Assembly (NCBI GenBank): GCA_938039145.1
Contig: CALHVG010000077.1
Span: 1-64,000 of the forward strand
Origin: an uncultured Treponema sp.
Lineage (GTDB): Bacteria > Spirochaetota > Spirochaetia > Treponematales > Treponemataceae
Direction of reading: 5' to 3'
Length of the DNA stretch: 64,000 nucleotides
Positions 1 through 7,366 of the stretch are shown in pieces. The notes under the pieces were generated by a model, which was given only the letters and a program-made list of their open reading frames with translations, had not been told where the DNA came from and did not search any database. Within the stretch, counting starts at the first letter, position 1, and each line of letters opens with the position of its first letter. The translations under genes and the position numbers were made by a program.

Positions 1-1601
1 CATGCAATACGGCGACTTCAGGGGAAGAGACTCCCGGCACGCCTAATCCCCAGAAAATTAATGATGAAAAAACTGTAAACACCGTAAAAGATACTCTTAC
101 CGTGCAGGAAATCGTCGGTAAAGCGCAGAATAAGATTATTCTGCCCAAAGGCGGTGAAGGTGTTACGGTAACGTGGAAATCGAATCCCGATCTTATCGAT
201 TCGGAAGGGAACGTTACGCATAAAGACGGAACTGGCTTTGATGAAGTTGAACTTACCGCAACGATAACAAAGGGCGAGGCTTCCGTCAAAAAGACCTTTA
301 CCGTAAAAATTGCGCAAAAGAATAAAGAGCTTTCTTTAGATGAGCTTCTTGATTCAGTTACAATTCCGGTAGACTACGATAAAACCAAATACGAAGCTCA
401 AGACATCGATGTGCAGGAATCAATATTGGTGGAAGATAAGACGGTAACTATTGAATACACATCATCAAACGATGAAAAGCACTTAAAATACAACTCGTCT
501 ACAAAAAAAATCACCGTACACCGCGATATTATCGATGTAACCGCACAGCTTTCCGTAAAGCTTACCTGTGAAGGAAAAGAAAAAACAAAGCAGATTACGG
601 TTTTGATAGAGCGTATCCCTGAATTTGTGTATTTAGATTACTACGGAAACAAAACTACATTTGCTTTTGACGGTACAACGCTTACAAAAACATATACTGA
701 GTATCAGGAGAACAATCAAAAATTCACTTATACGGCAGATACAAATAACGAAATCATTACGGTTTCTAAAACTCATGTTTTCAAGAACGGCGATTTTTTG
801 GATAAAGAAAAATATATAAATGCTCTAATTGCAGAAAACTTAAAGGCTATTTCCGATGTCAAAGAAGCACACGAGCATCCGAATCTTGAAAATCTTAGAA
901 AGGGTGTAAAGGCATTTGAAGGAAAGAGCTTAAAAAATGACGATGAGCTGATCGACTATATTCTTAACAAAGAGAAGATCCGTAAGCATTTTGAAGGAAT
1001 GACAGAAACTTCTACAAAGGACGACTTTAAAGCTCTTTCTGAAGATAAAAAAACTGCGGGCATAAAAAACTACTGCGAAGAAGAAATAAAAGAGATAGCT
1101 GCTTATCATAATATATCTGATGCATTACCTTTCTACCAAATGCTTGAAAAAGTTGAAGCTGCAGCAAATGCTAACGTTCGAAAAGAAGTATCTAAAGAGT
1201 TTTTTACGAATATTAAATATAAATACAAAGTATCATCAGAGAGCGATAAGACCTGGTATCCGAAGGGAGTCGGGTTTGAAGCAAAATATATCTACGATGA
1301 AAACAGAAGCTGGTATGAAAATAACAGCTTCGGATACTGGTCTAATATATATCGAAGTGGTAATGATAAATGGAAGTTAGAAGTCGGTTCTAATACTTAT
1401 TATGGGAAATTCAATTCAGACTATACCGAATTTACTTATTCTGAGAAAAAGGATGATGGAACCGGTCAAACCGACTCTGAAAACGGCAAATGGATTTTTG
1501 AAAAGCCTGTTGTAGATACAGACGGCAAAGTCAGCATGAAAGCCAAGAAAAGCGGTCCGTCGGAAGAAGTTACATTGAAATTCCATCCGTACCAGCTTTA
1601 A
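1..1601 (+). CDS. Partial lipoprotein with atrophied bacterial Ig domains
   Basis: The frame is open from the left edge (first complete codon at 3) to the stop at 1599-1601, so the start lies outside the window. The first in-window residues read C-N-T-A-T-S-G-E-E, preceded by a codon ending in CA (Ala or Ser would fit). This suggests the first residue may be the lipidated cysteine of a lipobox. Two tandem modules follow (roughly residues 35-110 and 120-205). The first has the pattern VTVTWKSNPDLID ... ELTATI ... KKTFTVKI, typical of the atrophied bacterial Ig domain (aBig_2-like). The last 330 residues are rich in Lys, Glu, Tyr and Asn, and I do not recognise them. Likely a surface or periplasmic lipoprotein of unknown ligand. 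A strong terminator follows 46 nt after the stop. Confidence 0.75.
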   Translation, partial: CNTATSGEETPGTPNPQKINDEKTVNTVKDTLTVQEIVGKAQNKIILPKGGEGVTVTWKSNPDLIDSEGNVTHKDGTGFDEVELTATITKGEASVKKTFTVKIAQKNKELSLDELLDSVTIPVDYDKTKYEAQDIDVQESILVEDKTVTIEYTSSNDEKHLKYNSSTKKITVHRDIIDVTAQLSVKLTCEGKEKTKQITVLIERIPEFVYLDYYGNKTTFAFDGTTLTKTYTEYQENNQKFTYTADTNNEIITVSKTHVFKNGDFLDKEKYINALIAENLKAISDVKEAHEHPNLENLRKGVKAFEGKSLKNDDELIDYILNKEKIRKHFEGMTETSTKDDFKALSEDKKTAGIKNYCEEEIKEIAAYHNISDALPFYQMLEKVEAAANANVRKEVSKEFFTNIKYKYKVSSESDKTWYPKGVGFEAKYIYDENRSWYENNSFGYWSNIYRSGNDKWKLEVGSNTYYGKFNSDYTEFTYSEKKDDGTGQTDSENGKWIFEKPVVDTDGKVSMKAKKSGPSEEVTLKFHPYQL

Positions 1602-1647
1602 TTCTTTCATAGCAAGGTTTCAAATACCGAAAGCGCGGTAAAACAGT

Positions 1648-1687
1648 CTGCCGAAAAAGCGCATTACTTTTTCGGCAGATTTTTTTT
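1648..1687 (+). terminator. Rho-independent terminator of the lipoprotein gene
   Basis: Perfect 12-bp stem CTGCCGAAAAAG (1648-1659) with CTTTTTCGGCAG (1667-1678), a 7-nt loop and a run of T directly after. It lies 46 nt beyond the stop codon of the preceding gene. Confidence 0.85.
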
Positions 1688-1702
1688 GCTTTAATTGCAT
1701 AT

Positions 1703-1842
1703 GGGCATCTCTAAAAACTCGGTTAGATTTTTAGAGATGCCCGTCGAGTTTTATTTTAAGCCTTTATATTGTAATGGCTTAAAATAAAACATCGCAAACT
1801 AAATCTAAGGAAAACCTCTAAAAACTGAAGTTTTTAGAGGTT
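1703..1842. repeat. Cluster of three perfect inverted repeats
   Basis: Three perfect stems sit in tandem. GGGCATCTCTAAAAA (1703-1717) pairs with 1728-1742. GTTTTATTTTAAGCC (1748-1762) pairs with 1776-1790. AACCTCTAAAAAC (1813-1825) pairs with 1830-1842. The first and third share the inner core CTCTAAAAA but have different outer arms that still pair. They follow the real terminator, so they are unlikely to be needed for termination. They resemble a degenerate palindromic repeat family. Confidence 0.75.
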
Positions 1843-1857
1843 CCCATATCTTTGTTT

Positions 1858-2004
1858 TCAGCGCAAAAACTCATTCGGCAGCGGCGCGCTCACGGTTATC
1901 GTTTTTCCGCTGACGGGGTGCTGAAAAGTCAAACTTTGTGCGTGGAGCATTGTGCGCTTGTATTCCGGCGCGCCGTATAGAGTGTCGCCTACAATCGGCA
2001 GGCG
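1858..2004 (-). pseudogene. 3' remnant of an RluA-family pseudouridine synthase gene
   Basis: On the minus strand the translation ending at TGA (1858-1860) contains SRLPIVGDTLYGAPEYKR followed by TMLHAQSLTFQHPVSGKTI and a tail ending NEFLR. This is the conserved C-terminus of RluA/RluD-type rRNA pseudouridine synthases (PIVGD-LYG and the LHA-L-F-HP-SG block). The catalytic RLD motif and all upstream sequence are missing. Going upstream in this frame there is an in-frame stop, and array 1 begins at 2091. About 45 codons of a gene normally around 300 codons remain. The rest may have been lost by deletion or replaced by the repeat array. Confidence 0.75.
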
Positions 2005-2090
2005 GCTCAAAAATGGCGGACGGGGCAAAGCGCGACACGCTCAAATAACTCGGCGAAATCAAGGTGAATTAAATCGCCCGGTACTGCCCT

Positions 2091-2389
2091 ATGCGAACCT
2101 CTCGCATCGAGGCATTCGAACCTCTCGCATAAAGCGATGCGAACTTCTCGCATAGCCTTATGCGAGCCATTCGCATCGCTCGAAGGGAACGCTTCCCCTC
2201 GCCCGTATGGAGATGTTCCCTATGCTCGTAGGGAGACATTCCCTTCGTTCGGAGGGAGCAGTTCGTATCGCTCGGATCGGACATGGCGGTCCGTTCGGAT
2301 CAGACCCCCTGACCCGCTCGGAGCATGGGCATCCATCCGTCCGGGTGAGGGGTACACATTCGGGCGAGCAGGGCTATCAAAGGTAATCG
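2091..2389. repeat. Array 1: thirteen 23-bp units, each a small palindrome with changing arms
   Basis: From 2091 the sequence divides into 13 consecutive units of exactly 23 bp. Early units have the form 6-nt arm, 5-nt loop, 6-nt arm, 6-nt linker. Arms are ATGCGA/TCGCAT in units 1, 3 and 4 (perfect), AAGGGA/TCCCCT, TATGGA/TCCCTA and TAGGGA/TCCCTT in units 5-7 (5 of 6 pairs), and GATCAG/CTGACC in unit 10. Linkers converge on CGYTCG. Units 8, 9 and 11-13 keep the period but their palindromes are decayed. A 23-bp period is not a codon multiple, so the array is not a coding repeat. It ends 36 bp before a good promoter for the LRR lipoprotein gene. Confidence 0.85.
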
Positions 2390-2424
2390 GACAATTCAAT
2401 CACTCATTAAAAAAAGCCAAAGCG

Positions 2425-2453
2425 TTGAAAACCATGTAAAAATAGAATATATT
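2425..2453 (+). promoter_or_regulatory. Sigma-70-type promoter of the first LRR lipoprotein
   Basis: TTGAAA (2425-2430), 17-bp spacer, TATATT (2448-2453). Predicted transcription start is near 2460, giving an unusually long leader of about 275 nt to the GTG start at 2734. I see no recognisable riboswitch in the leader. Together with this promoter it fills the 344-nt gene-free stretch 2390-2733. Confidence 0.6.
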
Positions 2454-2733
2454 GCATAGTGGTGAGAGATAAAAGAATTGCTGGCAGTATAGTTTCAGAC
2501 AAGCACACGCAAAAAAGCGTTCTAGCACTTTGCAAAGTGTGTTCGTGCCGCATAACCGTTCGCCTGTTCGGTGTAAGCCATACTCAAGATACAACAAGAC
2601 AATTTTCTCAAACTATTGCACATCGAGCGTACCGAAAGGAATCCGTTCCCTTAGGCATGCTTTCTTATTTCTGCATAGCTTTTGCGCATTCACACAAAGG
2701 CTGTGTTTCAAATCTTTTCAAGGAGGGATTACT

Positions 2734-3897
2734 GTGAAAAAAGGTAATTCAAAAACTAAGGCGTTTGCCTTTTTGGGAGCGGCTTTCGTGCTGCTCATCG
2801 CACTTATCGGCTGCAAGCAGACAGTCGGTGGGAATGCGCCCAAGCACGACATCACTTTTAGCGTGGAAGACGATAACGGCACGCTCAAAGCAAATACGGG
2901 CGAGGGCGAAATCAATTCAGGCGACAAAGTGGAAGAGGGCAAAGTCATCACCTTCACGGCTCAAGCTAACACAGGCTATCAAGTGAAAGGCTGGACGCTC
3001 GACGGCAAGACAATCGCCGAAGCAGGCAAAAGCACGGAATACAAGCACACCGTAACCAAGGCTTGCGCAATCACCGTAAGTTTTGAAATTGCCTCTGTCG
3101 AAGGTGGTGCTGTGCTTATCCTGAATCCCGATAAGCTTACCATCGAGGTCAAGGCAAAAACTTCTGACGGCTCTGCCATAGTGGTGGAAGGTTGCACTGT
3201 AGCAACGCTTGCAAATGAGGCAGAAACCACACTGACTGCAAAAGATACAAGGGTTGTCCTTAAAGGAGACATCACCGAACTTTACTGCAACGACAATAAG
3301 CTTTCCACCCTTAACGTGCAAGGCTTGACTTCATTGCAAAAACTTTACTGCGACAAAAATCAGCTCACCGCTCTTAACATGCAGGGCTTGACTACTTTGA
3401 AAGAACTGGTCTGCGGGGAGAATCAGCTTACCGAACTTGACGTGCAGGGTTTTACTGCTTTGCAACGGCTGGAGTGCCACGAGAATAAGCTTACTGAACT
3501 TAACGTGCAAGGCTTGACCGCTTTGCAAGTACTTAGCTGCTGGAGCAATCAGCTTACTGCCCTTAATCTGCAAAACTTAGCCGTATTGGAAGATTTTGGC
3601 TGCGATTACAATAAGCTTGTCTCCCTTAACGTAAAAGGTTGCGCCTCATTGAAAATCGTGGGCTTATCAAACAACAAACTTAATGCCGAAGCGTTCATAA
3701 AGATCTTTAACGATTTGCCGGACCGAAAGGAAAGTGGTGGTGTATGCGTTCTTTACACCGAAGAAACAGGCGTTACCGAAGGCAACTGCAAAGACTTCAG
3801 CACTCCCGAAAGCCTTAAAGCCGCCTTTGAAGGCGCAAAAGCAAAGCGCTGGAAGATGTTAAAATTGGATGAGCACCAAAGTCCAGAAGAGATTTAG
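2734..3897 (+). CDS. Lipoprotein with InlB-like repeat and leucine-rich repeats
   Basis: The GTG start at 2734 is chosen because AGGAGGG lies 7 nt upstream and a signal peptide begins there; the open frame runs further upstream without a signal sequence. The protein has 387 residues. Signal peptide and lipobox LIGC put the lipidated Cys at 27. Residues 32-115 form a divergent InlB B-repeat-like domain (ITFSVEDDNGTL ... FTAQANTGYQVKGWTLDGK). After a linker come six to seven leucine-rich repeats of 21 residues, pattern LxCxxNxLtxLnvqgLtaLqx, as in treponemal LrrA-type proteins. It is probably surface-exposed and may bind host or neighbour-cell ligands; that is inference. The N-terminal third and a C-terminal block are nearly identical in DNA to the next gene. 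Gly is mostly GGC, unlike the core genes of this window. Confidence 0.85.
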   Translation: MKKGNSKTKAFAFLGAAFVLLIALIGCKQTVGGNAPKHDITFSVEDDNGTLKANTGEGEINSGDKVEEGKVITFTAQANTGYQVKGWTLDGKTIAEAGKSTEYKHTVTKACAITVSFEIASVEGGAVLILNPDKLTIEVKAKTSDGSAIVVEGCTVATLANEAETTLTAKDTRVVLKGDITELYCNDNKLSTLNVQGLTSLQKLYCDKNQLTALNMQGLTTLKELVCGENQLTELDVQGFTALQRLECHENKLTELNVQGLTALQVLSCWSNQLTALNLQNLAVLEDFGCDYNKLVSLNVKGCASLKIVGLSNNKLNAEAFIKIFNDLPDRKESGGVCVLYTEETGVTEGNCKDFSTPESLKAAFEGAKAKRWKMLKLDEHQSPEEI

Positions 3898-3916
3898 ACA
3901 GCTAAAGCCTGCAAAA

Positions 3917-4035
3917 CAATTCGGGGAACTCCCCGATACTTGCAAGATAGGTTATACACGTTTGCCATAGGGCAAACGTGGGACGGCGGAAGAAAAGTAA
4001 AAAGTCATAAGACTAGTTTCACCGCCGTCCCCCTC
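3917..4035 (+). repeat. Multi-hairpin element, copy A
   Basis: Ordered stems: TCGGGG/CCCCGA (3921-3936); then TTGCAAGAT and TTATACA; CACGTTTGCC/GGCAAACGTG (3957-3980); an outer stem GGGACGGCGG (3980-3989) with CCGCCGTCCC (4022-4031), enclosing AGTC-ATAA-GACT (4003-4014). Copies B (6676-6794) and C (44146-44290) share the order and the unpaired words (GAAAAGT, TAAGAC, GTTT), while stem sequences differ with compensating changes. It lies between the two lipoprotein genes and may act as a terminator or structured leader of the second. Confidence 0.75.
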
Positions 4036-4104
4036 CCCCTTACAAAACACTATTTGAATAAAGGAATCATAAGGGAATCATTCCCTTAGACAAGGAGTCA
4101 ATAG

Positions 4105-6444
4105 ATGGAACGAAGTAATTCAAAACCAAAGGCATTCAGTGCCTTGTCGAAGCTGGGAGCTGCGGCGCTCATCATAGCCGCAATTTTGACGCAGGCAGTG
4201 TTTCTTGCTGCGTGTAAGCAGACAATCAATGGAGATGCGCCCAAGCACGCCATCACTTTTAGCGTGGAAGGCGATAACGGCACGCTCAAAGCGACTGCGG
4301 AAGGCATAGCCGAAACGGATAAAAGCCCAATCTCCGTGGAGCAAGGTAAATCCGTAACATTCACGGCTCAAGCTAACGAAGGCTATCAGGTGAAAGGCTG
4401 GACGCTCGACGGCAAGCCCATCGCCGAAGCAGGCAAAGGCACGGAATACAAGCACACCGTAACCAAGGCTTGCGCAATCACCGTGAGTTTTGAACTTATA
4501 CCGGAAGAAGCCATACTCATGCTCGACCCCGCCAACCTCACCATCGATGTTACGGCAAAGACGGCTGACGGTAAGCCCATTGAGGTGGAAGGCTGCACCG
4601 AGACGACGCTTGAAAGCGAGGAAGATGGCACACTGCGCGCAAAAGGCACAAAGGTTGTCCTTAGAGGCAAAATCACTGACCTTAATTGCGACGGCAATAA
4701 GCTTACCGCCCTCGACGTACACGGCTTGACCTCTTTGCAAACGCTGAACTGCTACAACAACAAGCTCGCCACCCTCAATGTGTCTGGTTGTACCGCATTG
4801 CAAAAGTTGGGCTGTTTTAGAAACAAACTCACCGCTATTGACGTGCAAGGCTTAAAGTCTTTGGAGATGTTGGGCATACACGGCAATCAGCTTACTTCTA
4901 TCAACATCTCTGGCTTAACCGCACTAAAACGCCTTAGTTGCTACGCAAATAAGATTGATACCGAAGCGATGACAGCGATACTGCAGGCATTGCCGACTCG
5001 GGATGCAGGCGATAATGCAACGGCGACGCTTTACACCGAAAAGACAGACGTTGAAGAAGGCAACCGCAAAGACTACACCAAGCCCGAAAGCCTTAAAACT
5101 GCAGCTCTCGGTGCAATTGGCAGGAACTGGAAGTTACTGAAAGAAAAGCAGGAAGGAACGGAAGTGGACATTCAGCTTGAGGAAACTCACGCCATCACCT
5201 TCAACGTGGAAGGCGGAAACGGCAAACTCACTGCAAAGGCGGACGGCATCCCTGAAACAGAGGCAAGCCCAATCAGTGTGGAGCAAGGCAAAAAGGTAAC
5301 ATTTTCGGCAACACCTAACGCTGGCTATCGTGTCAAAGGCTGGAAGATAGATAGCAACCCAATCGCCGAAGCTGGCACAAAGACAGAGTACGAACACACC
5401 GTAACCAAAGCTTGCATAATCAGCGTGAGTTTTGAAGCCATACCTCAGCACACCATAACATTCAGCGTAGAAGGCTCAAACGGCACGATTAAGGCGGAAG
5501 TTGACGGAAAAGAAATCCATTCGAACGATAATATTAAACAAGGCAAAGTCATCACCTTTACCGCAACACCGGCGACAGGCTATGCGGTAGAGAGCTGGAC
5601 GATAACCGGCGCTTCGTTTGAAAACGGCAGCGGAACAGCCTACAACGACACCGCAAAACTAATTGTAACGGCAAACACCGAGGTCAAGGTACGCTTTATA
5701 CAAGGCACGGTTTGCACGGCGGAAAGCGTCCGTTTTTTGATGAAAGACATCGACGCCGTAACAAACGGCACTGTCGGACACAACGATCAACTCGATAACA
5801 GACCGCATCAGGTAAATATTTCCGCCTACCGCATTGGGGAGACGGAAGTAACGCAGGAACTATGGCAGGCTGTGATGGGAGAGAACCCGAGCCACTTTAA
5901 AGATAGCCTTAAAAATCCTGTGGAAAATGTAAACTGGTATGAGTGTATAGTATTCTGCAATGAGCTTACCAAGAAAGTAACCGGCTCAGACAATGAGTGT
6001 GTATATAGGGTTCTGGGAATCGTATATGACAAAAAGGCATTAGAAGCAAATCAAATACCTGAAATAAGAGGCGACAAAAAAGGCTTTCGCCTGCCGTATG
6101 AAAATGAATGGGAGTGGGCTGCTAAGAGCGGCACGGAGGATAAGTGGCCAGGCACGAATGATGAAAGTAAGCTTGGTGAGTATGCGTGGTACAGAGTGAA
6201 CTGTGATTGGAAAACGCATGAAGTAAAGACGAAAAAGCCGAACGGCTACGGCTTATACGACATGAGCGGGAACGTATTTGAATTCTGCTGGGAGAAGTAC
6301 TCGTCTTCTTCCGATGCCCGTCTCGCACGTGGCGGAAACTGGGATAGCCGCACTGCAACGCACATCTCTCGTGCGTTTAAGGAATGGCTTCCGCCCAAAA
6401 ATAAAGGCTCGGAGCGCGGCTTACGTGTAGTGTGCTCGCAGTGA
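4105..6444 (+). CDS. Lipoprotein: InlB-like repeats, LRRs and FGE/C-type-lectin-like domain
   Basis: ATG 4105 has AAGGAG 9 nt upstream. The protein has 779 residues, with lipobox LAAC and lipidated Cys37. Domain order: InlB-like repeat (about 45-135), leucine-rich repeats of 21 residues (about 190-300), two further InlB-like repeats (about 355-450 and 450-535), and a C-terminal formylglycine-generating-enzyme-like (SUMF1) domain (about 540-779). The last carries IGETEVTQELWQAVMGENPS, FRLPYENEWEWAAKSG, GLYDMSGNVFEFCWE and ARGGNWDS ... RGLRVV. The catalytic cysteines of true FGE are absent at the GGNW segment, so a binding role is more likely than catalysis. The fold is the one used by treponemal DGR variable proteins, but no reverse transcriptase is in this window. 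Paralogue of the preceding gene plus an extension; GGC-rich codon use suggests transfer or recent recombination. Confidence 0.85.
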   Translation: MERSNSKPKAFSALSKLGAAALIIAAILTQAVFLAACKQTINGDAPKHAITFSVEGDNGTLKATAEGIAETDKSPISVEQGKSVTFTAQANEGYQVKGWTLDGKPIAEAGKGTEYKHTVTKACAITVSFELIPEEAILMLDPANLTIDVTAKTADGKPIEVEGCTETTLESEEDGTLRAKGTKVVLRGKITDLNCDGNKLTALDVHGLTSLQTLNCYNNKLATLNVSGCTALQKLGCFRNKLTAIDVQGLKSLEMLGIHGNQLTSINISGLTALKRLSCYANKIDTEAMTAILQALPTRDAGDNATATLYTEKTDVEEGNRKDYTKPESLKTAALGAIGRNWKLLKEKQEGTEVDIQLEETHAITFNVEGGNGKLTAKADGIPETEASPISVEQGKKVTFSATPNAGYRVKGWKIDSNPIAEAGTKTEYEHTVTKACIISVSFEAIPQHTITFSVEGSNGTIKAEVDGKEIHSNDNIKQGKVITFTATPATGYAVESWTITGASFENGSGTAYNDTAKLIVTANTEVKVRFIQGTVCTAESVRFLMKDIDAVTNGTVGHNDQLDNRPHQVNISAYRIGETEVTQELWQAVMGENPSHFKDSLKNPVENVNWYECIVFCNELTKKVTGSDNECVYRVLGIVYDKKALEANQIPEIRGDKKGFRLPYENEWEWAAKSGTEDKWPGTNDESKLGEYAWYRVNCDWKTHEVKTKKPNGYGLYDMSGNVFEFCWEKYSSSSDARLARGGNWDSRTATHISRAFKEWLPPKNKGSERGLRVVCSQ

Positions 6445-6521
6445 AAAGCCCACAGTCTTGCCCGATACGCCTGAGGCTCAGGACATGTCCACCCGAGCAA
6501 GTGTGTCTATCTTGACCGGGC

Positions 6522-6794
6522 GGCGGACATAGTTAGGCATCGTTCAGCGTATAACGATTCGTATGTCCGCCCCAAGAATCGGGCAAAAGCCCGATTCTTG
6601 CAAGAGGAAGTGTTCATTGTAGTAGACAGACATAGTTAGGCATCGTTCATTGTGTAACGCTTGGTATGTCCGCCCCACGAATCGGACCGAACGTCCGATT
6701 TGTGCAAGATGTCTTATACAAGTTTTCCTGAAAGGAAAACTTGGGGTGGCGGTAGAAAAGTGAAAGGTTGTAAGACCAGCTTTACCCGCCACCC
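6522..6794 (+). repeat. Tandem palindromic modules and multi-hairpin element, copy B
   Basis: Two tandem modules: stem GGCGGACATA/TATGTCCGCC (6522-6571) followed by hairpin CAAGAATCGGGC/GCCCGATTCTTG (6573-6600); then a related copy CAGACATA/TATGTCCG (6627-6672) followed by CACGAATCGGAC/GTCCGATTTGTG (6676-6704). After these come CAAGTTTTCCT/AGGAAAACTTG (6719-6743) and the outer stem GGGTGGCGG/CCGCCACCC (6744-6752, 6786-6794). The right end abuts the truncated DUF4469 gene, so an insertion or recombination here may have removed that gene's 5' part. Confidence 0.75.
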
Positions 6795-6804
6795 GGAGAC
6801 TGAA

Positions 6805-7254
6805 AACTCCGCCTATGACGAAAAAGTCCACAAGAGGACGGTCGACCTTGTACCCGCCGCCGACCTGCGAGCCGTACTTGAGGCAGTCAGCGTTAAGGTT
6901 CTGGGCGCAAAAGAGTCGAGCGCAAGAATCGCTTCGGTTATGGACTCGGCTACGGGCTTGAACTACGGCACGCTCACAATAGGAGATGACATCATCATCG
7001 AAGGAGAGAAGCTCAAAATCGACGAGAAAGACAGCCGGCAAGACGTCTTCTTTGCTATGGAAGATGGAACGGAAATAAAAACTACCCATCGGCTTCCCAT
7101 CAACAAGCCAAGCCAAATCGTCGCCCGAGTGCCGAAGAACCTCGCCGCAGGACCTGTCAAGGTGATAGTGCGGACAAGGTATTCGGCAGGAGCCGTGCCG
7201 CTTAAAGAGCTGCGGGAAATCGTTTTCGGCTATCCATGCACGGCAAAAGCATAG
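6805..7254 (+). pseudogene. 5'-truncated HU-like/DUF4469 protein gene
   Basis: The open frame runs from 6661 but its first 48 codons lie inside the multi-hairpin repeat. From about 6805 the translation resembles the C-terminal half of HU-like DNA-binding proteins of the DUF4469 class: HKRTVDLVPAADLRAVLE, then VMDSATGLNYGTLTIGDDI, then an Ig-like fold with IIEGEKLKID, VARVPKNLAAGPVKVIVRTR and LKELREIVFGY. The N-terminal HU-like domain expected upstream is missing, and no start codon with a ribosome site precedes the conserved part. I read it as a remnant; a functional short protein is possible but unsupported. Confidence 0.6.
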
Positions 7255-7366
7255 ATTTTGTACGCCTTGTCAAAGACCTTTTGCACGTCTTATCAAAACA
7301 CCTTTGACAATTAATGCCTAATCGTTTTGATAAAGAATATACCGCTTCTTTTCCCGATAGTTTTTG

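Noticed and set aside
4120..4848. 242-codon minus-strand ORF
   Set aside because: Antisense to the LRR lipoprotein gene; repetitive shadow of the repeats.
4105..6444. Diversity-generating retroelement target
   Set aside because: The C-terminal fold fits, but no reverse transcriptase, template repeat or accessory gene is visible in the window.
6531..6560. Integron attC site
   Set aside because: GTTAGGC and TAACG words occur, but the surrounding structure is a plain inverted repeat, no integrase is present and attC spacing is not met.
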